Position numbers and translations under genes: made by a program. Below the pieces are notes generated by a model. It worked only from the letters and a program-made list of their open reading frames with translations. It searched no databases and was not told the DNA's origin. Shown in pieces: positions 31,842-42,226 of a DNA stretch of 64,000 bases. The stretch comes from DATCLS01 sp035296625 (GTDB lineage: Bacteria > Actinomycetota > Acidimicrobiia > Acidimicrobiales > VFJN01), in contig DATHAO010000046.1 in the NCBI GenBank assembly GCA_035296625.1, positions 1 to 64,000 on the forward strand. The letters are read 5' to 3'. Within the stretch, counting starts at the first letter, position 1; each line of letters begins with the position of its first letter.

Positions 31842-33245
31842 GTGACCAGACGTCGCCGCCGAACAGCTGTCATGGCCGCGTTCCTGAGTGCCTCGCTCGT
31901 GGCGGGGGCGTGCACGCGCGCCGACGACGAGACCGAGGTGGGGGCCGCGCCCGACGGCACGGCCGCCGAGGGCGGTGGGACGGACGGCGCCGGCTCCGGC
32001 GGCAGCCGGCTCGACGCCGGCGGCTTCGGCGACATCGAGACGGTCTGCAGCGAGGGCGAGGGCGGTGGGGCCACCGAGACGGGCCTCACGGCGGACGAGA
32101 TCCGCCTGGGCACGATCACCGACAAGGGCGCGGCCGAGCGCCCCGGCCTCACCAAGGAGATGTACGACACGGCCGTGGCGTTCGCTGCCTGGTGCAACGA
32201 GTACGGCGGCATCCAGGGCCGGGACGTGGTCATCGACGACCTCGACGCCAAGCTGTTCGACTACGGCCAGCGCATTGCCGAGGCCTGCGAGCAGGACTTC
32301 GCTCTCGTCGGCGGCGGCGGCGTGTTCGACAGCCAGGGCGTCACCGACCGGGTCGACTGCGGCCTGCCGAACATCCCCGGCTACACGGTCAGCCCCGAGG
32401 CCCGCGTCGCCGACCTGCAGGTCCAGCCCATTCCCAACCCCGTCTACGAGTTCCAGGCGGCCAGCTACCGGTGGCTGCGCCAGGCCGACGACTCGGCCGG
32501 CAACTTCGGCATCCTCTGGGTCAACCTCGGCGGCCCGGCCACGGTCCACGCGCAGATCGTCGAGGGGGTGACGGACCTCGGCTACGACGTCGTGTTCGAC
32601 GAGCAGTACAAGCCGCTCGGCGAGACCGGCTGGCGCAACTTCGTGCAGCAGATGCGGGACGCCGACGTGCAGACCTTCGAGATCATCGGCGAGCCCGAGA
32701 ACATGGTCGCCCTGCAGAGCGCGATGCAGACCGAGGGCTGGTACCCCGACTACACGGTCCTGCAGCCCAACTACATCGAGCAGAAGTTCATGGAGGAGGG
32801 CGCCTCGACGTTCAGCGATTCCACCTATGCCCGCTCCGCGTTCCCGACCTTCGAGATGGCCGATGAGGTCCCGGCGATGCAGGACTTCCTCGATCTGATG
32901 GAGCGGTACAACCCGGAGGGGAAGGTCGCGTTCCTCGGCGCCCAGGCGCTGTCGGCGCTGCTCCTCTTCGCCACCGCCGCGAACGAGTGCGGTAGCGACC
33001 TCAGCCGCCGGTGCGTGCTCGACCAGGCGGCCGCCGTCGAGGACTGGACCGCCGGCGGCCTGCACTCGCGCCAGACCCCGGGCAACACCGAGGCCACCGA
33101 GTGCAGCCTGATGGTCCACATCACGGCGGACGGCTTCCAGTACGACGAGGACCTCACGCACGCCAACGACGGCATCTACGGCTGCGACCCCGACAACGTG
33201 CTCCAACTCACCGACGACTACGGCGTCCCCGAGCCGTCGGCCTGA
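31842..33245 (+). CDS. Substrate-binding lipoprotein of a Liv-type ABC transporter
   Basis: This protein belongs to the periplasmic-binding fold used by branched-chain amino acid (LivK-type) transporters. A basic N-terminus and a hydrophobic segment end in LVAGAC, a plausible lipobox. Typical features include LTADEIRLGTITDKG, a NEYGGIQGRDVVIDDLDAK strand and the QNYIEQKF-type hinge region. It starts at GTG 31842 with a GGAGGGG RBS, 34 bases after the dehydrogenase stop. Its ligand is unknown, and by location it may be a sterol-derived carboxylate rather than an amino acid. Confidence 0.85.
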   Translation: MTRRRRRTAVMAAFLSASLVAGACTRADDETEVGAAPDGTAAEGGGTDGAGSGGSRLDAGGFGDIETVCSEGEGGGATETGLTADEIRLGTITDKGAAERPGLTKEMYDTAVAFAAWCNEYGGIQGRDVVIDDLDAKLFDYGQRIAEACEQDFALVGGGGVFDSQGVTDRVDCGLPNIPGYTVSPEARVADLQVQPIPNPVYEFQAASYRWLRQADDSAGNFGILWVNLGGPATVHAQIVEGVTDLGYDVVFDEQYKPLGETGWRNFVQQMRDADVQTFEIIGEPENMVALQSAMQTEGWYPDYTVLQPNYIEQKFMEEGASTFSDSTYARSAFPTFEMADEVPAMQDFLDLMERYNPEGKVAFLGAQALSALLLFATAANECGSDLSRRCVLDQAAAVEDWTAGGLHSRQTPGNTEATECSLMVHITADGFQYDEDLTHANDGIYGCDPDNVLQLTDDYGVPEPSA

Positions 33246-33265
33246 GCGGGACGGGTCGCGACCCC

Positions 33266-35455
33266 ATGGACGAGTTCCTGCAGGCGACGATCACGGGCCT
33301 GGCCACCGCCGCCATCCTTGCCGTCGCGGCCAGCGGCCTCGTCCTCACCTACACGACGACCGGCATCTTCAACTTCGCCCATGGGGCCATCGGCATGCTG
33401 GGGGCGTTCGCCTACTGGCAGCTGCGCGTCGACTGGGGGTGGCCCGCCCCGCTCGCCCTGCTCGCCGTCCTCGGCGTGCTCGGCCCACTGCTGGGGGTCG
33501 TGATCGAGCGCGTGGTGATGCGCGGGCTCGACGGTGCCACCGAGGCGGCCCGGATCGTCGTGTCGATCGGCCTGCTGGCCGCCGCGCTGGGCCTCGGGCT
33601 GTGGATCTGGAGCCCCGACGTGGCCCGCCCGCTGCAGCGCTTCTTCGGCAACGAGAGCGTCGACGTCCTCGGCGTGACCCTGACCTGGCACGACGTCGTC
33701 GCGATCGTCATCGCCGCGGGACTCGCGATCGGCCTGCGGCTGCTGCTCTACCGCACCCGCGTTGGCCTGGCGATGCGGGCCGCGGTCGACGACCGCTCGC
33801 TGTCGACGCTCAACGGCGCGCGCCCCCAGCGATCGGCCATGCTCGCCTGGGCGATCGGCTGCACCACCGCGGCGCTCGCCGGCATCCTGGTGGCGCCGTC
33901 GGTCGGGCTCAGCCACGTGAACCTCACGCTCATGATCGTCAACGCCTACGCGGCGGCGATCATCGGCCGGCTCCGCAACGTGCCCATGACGTTCGTGGGA
34001 GCCATCATCGTCGGCCTGCTCGACGCCTACGCCCTGGCCTACCTGCCTACCGACAGCGTGCTGCTGTCGCAGTTCCGGTTCGCCATCCCGGTGGTCCTGT
34101 TGTTCGTCGTCCTGCTCGTCCTCCCCCAGAGCCGCCTGCGGGGCAAGGCCAACCAGGTCGTCCGCGAGGTCATCCCCCGCCCGGCCTGGACCGGCTCGCT
34201 CCTGGCCGCCGCAGCGTTCGTGACCGCCGGGGTGGTGGCCGCCCTGATCGTGTCCGAGCCCGACGCCATATCGGTGCAGCGCATCGTGGCCGTCGCCATC
34301 ATCGGCCTGTCCCTCGTGCCGCTCGTCGGCTTCGCCGGTCAACTCTCGCTGTGCCAGATGAGCTTCGCCGGCATCGGCGCGCTCCTCATGGCGCACCACG
34401 GCCAGGGGGGCGGCTGGTGGGGCCTGCTCCTCGCCACGGTGGTGACGGGTCTGGTCGGTGCCGTCGTGGCGCTGCCCACGCTTCAGATGGCCGGGATCTA
34501 CCTGGCGCTCATGACCGCGGCGTTCGCGATGCTGCTCGACCAGTGGCTCTTCGGGCTGCAGGACTTCTCGGTCGGGCCGCTCGACCTGCGGGTGTTCGGC
34601 ACGGGCTCGGTGCAGGTGCAGGACCTCGACGTGCCCGGCGTCTCGACCGAGGCGGGCCGGATCGTCTTCCTGTCCGTGGTCTTCGCGGTGCTGTACCTGC
34701 TGGTCGTGGCCGTGCGCCGCTCGACGTTCGGGCAACGCCTGCTCGCGCTCAAGGACAGCCCCGCCGCCTGCGCCACGCTCGGCATCAACCCCGCGATCGT
34801 GAAGCTCATGGTGTTCAGCCTGTCGGCCGCGATGGCCGGCTTCGGCGGCGCCCTCTACGGCGGCACGCTGGGGTCGATCAGCGCCCAGAACTTCGCGTTC
34901 GTCCAGAGCCTGCCGCTCCTGCTGCTGGGCGTGGTCGGCGGGATCGGCAACGCCGCGGGCGCCCTGGCCGCCGGCGTGCTCATCGGCGGACTTCCGCTCC
35001 TGGTCGACGCGGCCCCGTGGTTCGAGAACGTGTACCGGGTGCTGCCCGGCACGCTCGGCATCACGCTCGGCCGCAATCCGAACGGCATCGTGCACGCCAT
35101 GCGCGAGGGCTTCGCCCCGCTGCGGGCGAACATCCCGGTCCTCGCCGGCACGCTCGCCGGTGTGGCCGCCGTCGTCGCTCTGCGCCTCGCCGAGGTGCTC
35201 ACGGGGACGCCGTTCGCCGTGGCCCTGCTCGCCGTCCCCGTCGTGGGCGGGCTCGTCGCCCAGACGCTGGCCGACCGCGCGGCCGCCGCGGCGCGGGCCG
35301 CCGCCCGGGCCGCTGACGGCGAGGCCGCCGACGTGCCGCTCGAGTGGCTCGGCGTCGCACGGCCCTACACACCCGCCGACGTCGCCGCGCTGGACCGGGC
35401 CCTCGGGCTCGAGACCGGCCTCGCAGCCGCACCCGCCCCGGAGGTGGCCCGATGA
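33266..35455 (+). CDS. Fused LivH-LivM-type ABC transporter permease
   Basis: The 729-residue protein contains two permease units in one chain. The N-half carries the LivH signature TGIFNFAHGAIGMLGAFAYW. The C-half carries the LivM signature VPLVGFAGQLSLCQMSFAGIGAL and a later KDSPAACATLGINP coupling-helix region. About 15 transmembrane segments are visible. A hydrophilic tail of about 60 residues ends in EVAR. It overlaps the first ATPase gene by ATGA. Permease fusions of this type exist but separate genes are more common. Confidence 0.88.
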   Translation: MDEFLQATITGLATAAILAVAASGLVLTYTTTGIFNFAHGAIGMLGAFAYWQLRVDWGWPAPLALLAVLGVLGPLLGVVIERVVMRGLDGATEAARIVVSIGLLAAALGLGLWIWSPDVARPLQRFFGNESVDVLGVTLTWHDVVAIVIAAGLAIGLRLLLYRTRVGLAMRAAVDDRSLSTLNGARPQRSAMLAWAIGCTTAALAGILVAPSVGLSHVNLTLMIVNAYAAAIIGRLRNVPMTFVGAIIVGLLDAYALAYLPTDSVLLSQFRFAIPVVLLFVVLLVLPQSRLRGKANQVVREVIPRPAWTGSLLAAAAFVTAGVVAALIVSEPDAISVQRIVAVAIIGLSLVPLVGFAGQLSLCQMSFAGIGALLMAHHGQGGGWWGLLLATVVTGLVGAVVALPTLQMAGIYLALMTAAFAMLLDQWLFGLQDFSVGPLDLRVFGTGSVQVQDLDVPGVSTEAGRIVFLSVVFAVLYLLVVAVRRSTFGQRLLALKDSPAACATLGINPAIVKLMVFSLSAAMAGFGGALYGGTLGSISAQNFAFVQSLPLLLLGVVGGIGNAAGALAAGVLIGGLPLLVDAAPWFENVYRVLPGTLGITLGRNPNGIVHAMREGFAPLRANIPVLAGTLAGVAAVVALRLAEVLTGTPFAVALLAVPVVGGLVAQTLADRAAAAARAAARAADGEAADVPLEWLGVARPYTPADVAALDRALGLETGLAAAPAPEVAR

Positions 35456-36170
35456 GCCTGCTCGACGTCGACGGTGTGACGGTCCGCTTCGGCGGCAACC
35501 TGGCCCTGCGCGACGTGGGCCTGCGCGTGCATCCGGGTGAGGTCACCGGCCTCATCGGCCCGAACGGCGCGGGGAAGACGACCCTGTTCAACGTCATCTG
35601 CGGGCTGCTCTCCCCTCAGCGGGGCGAGGTGCGCATCGACGGGCGGTCGGTCACGAAGCTCCCTCCGTACCGCCGGGCCCGCCTCGGCCTGGCCCGCACG
35701 TTCCAGCGGCTCGAATTGTTCTCCCTGCTCACCGTGCGCGAGAACCTCGAGCTCGCCGCCTCCGTCCGCCGTAGAGGTCGCCCGGACGCCGACGTCGACG
35801 CCCTGCTCGAGCTGGTCGGCCTCGGAGAGGTCGCCGACGTGCGGGCCGACGAGCTGCCGACCGGCCAGGCGCGCCTCGTCGAGCTGGGCCGGGCGCTCGC
35901 CACGAGTCCCCGGGTGCTGCTCCTCGACGAACCGGCCTCCGGCCAGGACGAGATCGAGACCGAGGCGTTCCGCACCACGTTGCTGACGGTGGCCGCCCAG
36001 GGGATCGGCGTGGTGCTCGTCGAGCACGACGTGCACCTCGTCATGCGCACGTGCCGCTGCGTCCACGTGCTCGACTTCGGCTCGGTGCTGGCGGTCGGCA
36101 CACCCGAGGAGATCCAGCGAGATCCCGCCGTGCGCGCCGCCTACCTGGGCGCCGTCGTCGGGGAGGTGGC

Positions 36171-36174
<4 letters not shown>
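35452..36174 (+). CDS. LivG-type ABC transporter ATPase
   Basis: The 240-residue ATPase has the Walker A GPNGAGKTT, Walker B VLLLDEPASG, and an H-loop His in VLVEHDVHLVM. The ABC signature is LPTGQARLVEL in place of the common LSYGQQR form, and the D-loop is SGQD. It forms the nucleotide-binding dimer with the LivF-type protein encoded next. It overlaps both neighbours by 4 bases (ATGA), which indicates one tightly coupled operon. Confidence 0.9.
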
Positions 36175-36986
<812 letters not shown>

Positions 36987-36992
36987 GTCACC

Positions 36993-37460
36993 ATGAGCGA
37001 GAGATCCGCGCGCATCGAGCAGTTCACGTCCTCGGTGGCCGACATGAAGCTGCGCGACCCGGCCACCGGCGTCGATCGGGTCCTGACCCGCCTCGGGCTG
37101 GCCGGCCTGGTGGCCGGCGTCGCCTGCGCGGCCGCGGCGTGGTTCATCTCCCACGGCACCCGCAACCCGCTCCAGCAGCGCGACGCCATCGTGCTCGGCC
37201 TGCTCGGGGTGACGCTGGCGATCGTCGGTGGGGTGCTGTGGCTCAAGGCTACGCTCGCAGGCTTCCTGCGCTTCTGGATGGCCCGGTTCGTCTACGAGCA
37301 GCAGGCGCAGGCCGACCGCCTGGCCGCGGCGGTGACCGCGGAGGTCCCACCGCCGAGCGCTGTGGGCGCCGCGGCCGCTCCTGCTCCCGCCGAGGACGTG
37401 GAGCCGGCGCCGCCCACCAGCGCTCCCACCGGTGGCCGCGCCGACGTGGTCAACACCTGA
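36993..37460 (+). CDS. Small two-pass membrane protein at the end of the transporter operon
   Basis: This 155-residue protein is not recognised. Two hydrophobic segments (LGLAGLVAGVACAAAAWFI and IVLGLLGVTLAIVGGVLWL) are connected by a short loop, followed by a basic/aromatic helix (ATLAGFLRFWMARFVYEQQAQ) and an Ala/Pro-rich tail. It lies 6 bases after the LivF-type gene and is probably co-expressed. It could be a regulatory or stabilising partner of the transporter, but no direct evidence exists. Confidence 0.6.
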   Translation: MSERSARIEQFTSSVADMKLRDPATGVDRVLTRLGLAGLVAGVACAAAAWFISHGTRNPLQQRDAIVLGLLGVTLAIVGGVLWLKATLAGFLRFWMARFVYEQQAQADRLAAAVTAEVPPPSAVGAAAAPAPAEDVEPAPPTSAPTGGRADVVNT

Positions 37461-37483
37461 GGGCACATCGGCGTTCGGCACCC

Positions 37484-37499
37484 GTGCCCGCTCGGGCAC
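37484..37499. other. Short inverted repeat before the LAL regulator gene
   Basis: GTGCCCG-CT-CGGGCAC is a perfect 7-base inverted repeat that ends 8 bases before the GTG at 37507. It could be a terminator stem for the transporter operon or an autoregulatory site. Confidence 0.3.
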
Positions 37500-37506
37500 A
37501 ACTACG

Positions 37507-40188
37507 GTGACGGCCGTGGCTGCGCGGACGGCGGGATGCGCACGGCCGCACGTCGGCCGGGGCGCCGAGCTGGCCCGCACGCTGGCCACCGTGGCCGCCG
37601 AGGAGGGCCGCGGCGTCGTGCTCGCCGGCGTCCCCGGGGTGGGCAAGAGCCACCTGCTCCACCTGGCGGCCGCGCGTCTGGCCGCGGAGGGCTGGGCGCC
37701 CCTGCGGGCGCAGGGCGACCCGGCCCGCCGCCAGCCCTTCGGCGCGTTCGGCGACCTGCTGCCGTCCCTGACCGGCGCCCCCGACCGCTGGGCGCTCGTC
37801 CTGCGCACCGGCCTCGACCACCTCGTCGCCCGCGCCGGCCGCGGGCGCCCGGTGCTGGTGGCCGACGACCTGCACGCGTTCGACCCGGCGTCGGCCGCGC
37901 TCGTGCAGCAGGCCGTGCTCGACGGCCGGGTGCGGCTGCTCGGCACGCTACGAGCGGGCGACCCGGCACCCGACGCCGTCACGGCGCTGTGGAAACACGA
38001 CCTCGTCGAGCGCATCGAGGTGGGACCGCTCGCCGCCGCCGAGGGGGGCGAGCTGGCCGAGGCCATCGTCGGCGGCCCGGTCGACGACGCGACCCGGGCC
38101 CGGCTGTGGACCTGGACCCAGGGCAACCCGCTGCTCGTCACTGAGATCGTCGAGCAAGCCCGGCTGGACGGCAGCTGGCGCCGGGTCGCCGACCTGTGGC
38201 GCCTCGACGCCGTGCCCACCGGCTCGCCCCGCCTGGGCGGGCTGCTCGAGGAGCGCCTGGCCGAGTCGCCGCCGGCGGTCGTCGACCTCGTCGATGCCGT
38301 GGCGCTGGCCGGGCGGCTGCCGATGGCCGTCGCCGACGCGTTGGTCGGACGCTCGAACGTGGCCGCCGCCGAGCGCCTGCGTCTCGCCCGGGTGCGCATC
38401 GAGCACGGACGGGCCGACGTCACGCTCGACCACCCGCTCTACGGCGAGCTGCGCCGGGCCGCCACCCCGCCCGATCGCCAGGCGTCGCTCCGCCACCGAC
38501 TGCTCGACGTGGTCGAGGCGCTCGACGGTGCCGATGCCTCGGAGCCGGTGGACCCCGCCCGCCCGACGGCGGTTGGCCGGGAGGGGATCGGCGCCGCCGA
38601 CCGGGCGCTCGTCGCCCAGTGGTACCTCGAGACCGGCCGCACCGGTCCCCACACGGCGGCGATCCTGCGCGACGCCGCTGACCGGGCCTGGGCCGGCGAC
38701 GACCCCGAGCGGGCCGCCGCGCTGGCCCGTCGCGCCTGGGAGCTGCGGCCCGACGACCGCACGGGCCACCTCCTCGTCAGCGCGCTCGCCCGCATCGGCG
38801 CCACCGACGAGCTGGGCAGCGTCGCCCCCGCGGTGGCCGCCGCCGCCACGACCGACCGGGTGCGGGCACTCGCCGTGCTCAGCCAGGCCCTCGGCCTGTT
38901 CCAGTTCACGAACCGCCCCGAGGTCGGCCGCTCGATCCTCGAGGAGGGCGCCCGCCACGTCGCCGACGCCGACTGGCGCGACGTGCTGACCGCCGAGAGG
39001 GCCAGCTACACACTGCAGATGGGCGACATCGCCGGGGCCGAGGCCCTGGCCGCACCGCTCCTGTCGTCCTCCAACCCGCGGGTCGCGGCCGAGGCCGCCG
39101 CCGTGATCGGCCCGGCCGCCGCCCTCCAGGGCCGGATCGCCGACTCGATCGCCGCGGCCGACCGGGGCCTCGAGCTCGCCACGTTGCTGACCGACGACTA
39201 CATCGACACCGGTCAGTACTTGTTCCACAAGCTGCTGGCCCTCGTCGACGACGGCCGGGTGGCCATCGCCGAGGAGCTGGCGCGGGCCGCCGCCGAGGAG
39301 CTGCCGCTCGGCGACCCGTTCACCCGGGCGTTCGTGGCCGTGTCGCTCGGACGCACGCTGCGCCTGCGGGGCCGCCCGGTCTCGGCCGCCCGCTGGTTCC
39401 GCGAGGCGGCCGCGGCGTTCGAGTCCGTGTGCCGCCTGGGCTTCGCTGCCTGGTCGCTGGCCGGCCTGGCCGCCGTGCTGGCCGAGGCCGGCGACGCCGA
39501 CGGCGCTCGCAGCGCGGCCGCGGAGAGTGCTCGGCGCGACGACCATCCGATCCGGGTGGGCGCCGCCGAGGTGGCCCGCAGCCTCAGCTGGGTGCCGGTC
39601 GTGACCGGCGACCTCGATGGCGCGGCGGCCGGATTCGACGCCGCGGCCGAGCAGGGGCTGGCGGGCGGCGAGCTGGTCCACGCCGGCCACGCCCTCCACG
39701 ACCTCGTCCGGGTGGGACGTCCCGAGCGGGCACTGGCTCGGCTGGAGCGCCTCGTGGCCGTGACCGACAGCGCCGTGTTGCAGGTCTACGCCGACCACGC
39801 CCGGGCCGCGGTGTCCGCCGACCGCTCCGGCCTCGAGGCCGTGGCCGGGGCGTTCGAGGCCCTGGGCTGCGACCTGGCCGCCGCCGAGGCCTGGAGCGAG
39901 GCGAGCCGCCTCGCCGGGGGAGGGGCCGCCGAGCGCCGGGCCGCGGCGGCGGCCGCCCGCTGCGAGGGCGCCCGGTCGCCGCTGCTGGTCGAGGCGGCAC
40001 CCGAGGTGGCGCTGTCGCCCCGGGAGCGCGAGATCGCCCTGATGGCCGCCGAGGGCCTGCACCGCCGGGTGATCGCCGAGCGACTCGTCATCTCGACCCG
40101 CACGGTCGACAGCCACCTGCAGCGCACCTACCGCAAGCTGGGCGTGTCCAACCGGCACGGCCTGGCGGAAGCGCTGCGGGAGCGCTGA
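37507..40188 (+). CDS. Large LuxR-family (LAL/MalT-like) ATP-binding transcriptional regulator
   Basis: The 893-residue protein has an N-terminal AAA/NTPase domain with Walker A GVPGVGKSH and Walker B-like RPVLVADDLHAFD. A long helical middle resembling a TPR-type array (ARRAWELRP, RTLRLRGRPVSAARWF) follows. The C-terminal LuxR helix-turn-helix is SPREREIALMAAEGLHRRVIAERLVISTRTVDSHLQR. Such LAL regulators use ATP and small ligands to activate transcription. It follows the transporter and may control the region, but no target site is visible. The GTG start at 37507 is a best guess. Confidence 0.88.
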   Translation: MTAVAARTAGCARPHVGRGAELARTLATVAAEEGRGVVLAGVPGVGKSHLLHLAAARLAAEGWAPLRAQGDPARRQPFGAFGDLLPSLTGAPDRWALVLRTGLDHLVARAGRGRPVLVADDLHAFDPASAALVQQAVLDGRVRLLGTLRAGDPAPDAVTALWKHDLVERIEVGPLAAAEGGELAEAIVGGPVDDATRARLWTWTQGNPLLVTEIVEQARLDGSWRRVADLWRLDAVPTGSPRLGGLLEERLAESPPAVVDLVDAVALAGRLPMAVADALVGRSNVAAAERLRLARVRIEHGRADVTLDHPLYGELRRAATPPDRQASLRHRLLDVVEALDGADASEPVDPARPTAVGREGIGAADRALVAQWYLETGRTGPHTAAILRDAADRAWAGDDPERAAALARRAWELRPDDRTGHLLVSALARIGATDELGSVAPAVAAAATTDRVRALAVLSQALGLFQFTNRPEVGRSILEEGARHVADADWRDVLTAERASYTLQMGDIAGAEALAAPLLSSSNPRVAAEAAAVIGPAAALQGRIADSIAAADRGLELATLLTDDYIDTGQYLFHKLLALVDDGRVAIAEELARAAAEELPLGDPFTRAFVAVSLGRTLRLRGRPVSAARWFREAAAAFESVCRLGFAAWSLAGLAAVLAEAGDADGARSAAAESARRDDHPIRVGAAEVARSLSWVPVVTGDLDGAAAGFDAAAEQGLAGGELVHAGHALHDLVRVGRPERALARLERLVAVTDSAVLQVYADHARAAVSADRSGLEAVAGAFEALGCDLAAAEAWSEASRLAGGGAAERRAAAAAARCEGARSPLLVEAAPEVALSPREREIALMAAEGLHRRVIAERLVISTRTVDSHLQRTYRKLGVSNRHGLAEALRER

Positions 40189-40266
40189 GCGGCCCGGCGT
40201 TCGCTCGCTGGGTACGGCCGGGCCACACCGTGTGTGCATGTTGCGCGTGCGCTACTCATGACGCGC

Positions 40267-40301
40267 GGCCCTGTGGCACGTAGCGTGCCACTTGCAGGGC
40301 C
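40267..40301. terminator. Bidirectional hairpin between the LAL regulator and fadD19-like genes
   Basis: The 8-base stem GTGGCACG (40273-40280) pairs with 40284-40291 around a TAG loop. It is extended by GGCCCT (40267-40272) pairing with AGGGCC (40296-40301). It lies in the 276-base gap between convergent genes, which otherwise shows nothing recognisable. Confidence 0.55.
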
Positions 40302-40464
40302 TGCCGGCGGGCAACGACCGAAGCCAAAGGCGCCTGGGCGGGGCGAGCGGCATCGGTCGGCAGGGCAGGCCTGGGTCGGGGGTTTCGTGCGGAAGGCGCA
40401 TGGCCCCCGGCCCCGCGGCGCGCCCCGCCGGACGCGGTGAGCCCGCCGCCCCCGCCGACCGTCC

Positions 40465-42162
40465 TCAGGCCGGTGCGCTGGCGGCCGACTGCGACGTGGC
40501 GGCCCCGGCGTCGTCGACGGCGGCCAGCCGGGCCCACGGGTAGTCGGGCTTCCCGCTGGGCGACCGCTCCACGGCGGGCACGACCGTGAGCTGGCGGGGG
40601 ATCTTGTAGCCGGCCAGCCGCCCGCGGCAGTGCCGGTCGAGGCCGTCGAGCGTCACCGTCGCGCCCGGCCGGGGCTGCACGACCGCCGCCACCCGCTGGC
40701 CCCAGCGCTCGTCGGGCACGCCCACGACCAGCACGTCGAACACGTCGGGATGCGCCTTGAGCACGCCCTCGACCTCCTCGGGGAACACCTTCTCGCCGCC
40801 GGTGTTCACGCATCCCGAGCCGCGGCCGAGCAGCGTGATCGTGCCGTCCTCCTCGCGCAGCGCCATGTCGCCCGCCAGCACGTAGCGCTCGCCGCCGGGG
40901 CCGGTGACGAACGTGGCCTTCGTCTTGGCCTCGTCCTTGTAGTAACCGAGCGGGATGTTGCCCTTGCGGGCCAGCCGGCCGATTACCCCGGTACCCGGCG
41001 CCATCTCGCGCAGCCCGTCGTCGAGCACGACGGCGTCGCGCGCCGGTGTCACCGTGGGCCCGCCACGCATCATGCCGCCCGGCGCCACGACCGCCATGCC
41101 GTTCGAGCCGGTCTCGGTCGAGCCGATGGCGTCGACCACCAGCAGGTGCGGCATCGTGGCGAGGAATCGCTCCTTCACGGGCGTGCTGAACACCGCGGCG
41201 GTCGAGGCCACGACGAACAGGGCGGAGAGGTCGAGGTCCTCGCCGTCCATCTCCTCGAGCGCCTCGATGAGCGGTCGGCCCATCGCGTCACCTGTCATCA
41301 TCAGGTTGTTGATCCCGTGGCGGGCCGCCACGCGCCACGCCTCGTGGGGGTCGAAGCGCCGCATGAGCACCGACTCCGAGCCGTCGAAGAGGAAGCGCAT
41401 GATCGACCATTGCGCCGCGCCGTGCATGAGCGGCGGCAGGCACAGGGAGCGGATCGGCGTCTCGGTGGCCAGCCCCTTCTCGGCCAGGTCGTGCTCGCTC
41501 TTGACGGGCTCGTTCGTCGTGGCGTCGATGCCGCCGCCGAGGGCGAAGAACACGTCCTCCTGACGCCACATCACGCCCTTCGGCATGCCGGTGGTGCCGC
41601 CGGTGTAGAGGATGTAGTGGTCGTCGGGGGAGCGAGGCCCGAAGTCGCGCTCGGCTGACGCGCCGGCCAGCGCGTCGGCCCAGGGCACCGAGCCGAGCGC
41701 CGCCACGGCCGCGTCGATCTCGGCGGGCGAGGGTGCGGGGCTGATGGCCGGCGGCGCCCCGGCGGGCGGGTCGACGTGCACGACGTGGGCCAGGCCGGGC
41801 ACCTGGTCGTGCACCGCGGCGACCCGCGGGGCGAACTCACGGTCGACCACGAGCGCCGTGAGATCCGCGTTGTCGAACAGGTAGACGAGCTCGTCGGCGA
41901 CGTAGCGGAAGTTGACGTTGATCGGCACGGCCCGGAGCTTGAACGCGCCCACCAGCGCCTCGACCCACTCGAGGCTGTTGACCCCGTAGATGCCGACGTG
42001 GTCGCCGGGGCCCACGCCGTGGGCGGCCAGGTGGTGGGCGATGCGGTTGGCCCGTTCCTCGAGCTCGGCGAACGTGCGGCTGTCGTCGCCGACGATCAGG
42101 GCCGTCCGGTCGGCGACCGCATCGACCGCGTGCTCGAACAGGTCGGCGATGTTGTAGGCCAC
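40465..42162 (-). CDS. fadD19: Sterol/long-chain acyl-CoA ligase, FadD19-like
   Basis: The 565-residue AMP-forming ligase has the P-loop YTGGTTGMPKG, the A5-like DAIGSTETGSNG, and the C-domain GRGSGCVNTGGEKVFPEEVE and YKIPRQL. Segments such as NIADLFEHAVDAVADRTALI, NVNFRYV and ERDFGPRSPDD follow the order I recall for mycobacterial FadD19. That enzyme activates the C26-oxidised sterol side chain and is needed for C24-branched sterols. A perfect KstR-type palindrome sits 8 bases upstream of the GTG start. It is the last of four minus-strand genes. Confidence 0.85.
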   Translation of the reverse strand: MAYNIADLFEHAVDAVADRTALIVGDDSRTFAELEERANRIAHHLAAHGVGPGDHVGIYGVNSLEWVEALVGAFKLRAVPINVNFRYVADELVYLFDNADLTALVVDREFAPRVAAVHDQVPGLAHVVHVDPPAGAPPAISPAPSPAEIDAAVAALGSVPWADALAGASAERDFGPRSPDDHYILYTGGTTGMPKGVMWRQEDVFFALGGGIDATTNEPVKSEHDLAEKGLATETPIRSLCLPPLMHGAAQWSIMRFLFDGSESVLMRRFDPHEAWRVAARHGINNLMMTGDAMGRPLIEALEEMDGEDLDLSALFVVASTAAVFSTPVKERFLATMPHLLVVDAIGSTETGSNGMAVVAPGGMMRGGPTVTPARDAVVLDDGLREMAPGTGVIGRLARKGNIPLGYYKDEAKTKATFVTGPGGERYVLAGDMALREEDGTITLLGRGSGCVNTGGEKVFPEEVEGVLKAHPDVFDVLVVGVPDERWGQRVAAVVQPRPGATVTLDGLDRHCRGRLAGYKIPRQLTVVPAVERSPSGKPDYPWARLAAVDDAGAATSQSAASAPA

Positions 42163-42170
42163 GACCGGAA

Positions 42171-42186
42171 GTAGAACATGTTCTAC
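42171..42186. promoter_or_regulatory. KstR-type operator upstream of the fadD19-like gene (perfect palindrome)
   Basis: GTAGAACATGTTCTAC is a perfect 16-bp palindrome whose core fits TNNAACNNGTTNNA. It lies 8 bases upstream of the GTG start, in the 64-base gap before the P450 gene's stop codon. Binding here would block transcription initiation. Confidence 0.75.
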
Positions 42187-42226
42187 AGGGACGTGCCACC
42201 GGTCACGGTGTAGACCTGATGGATCG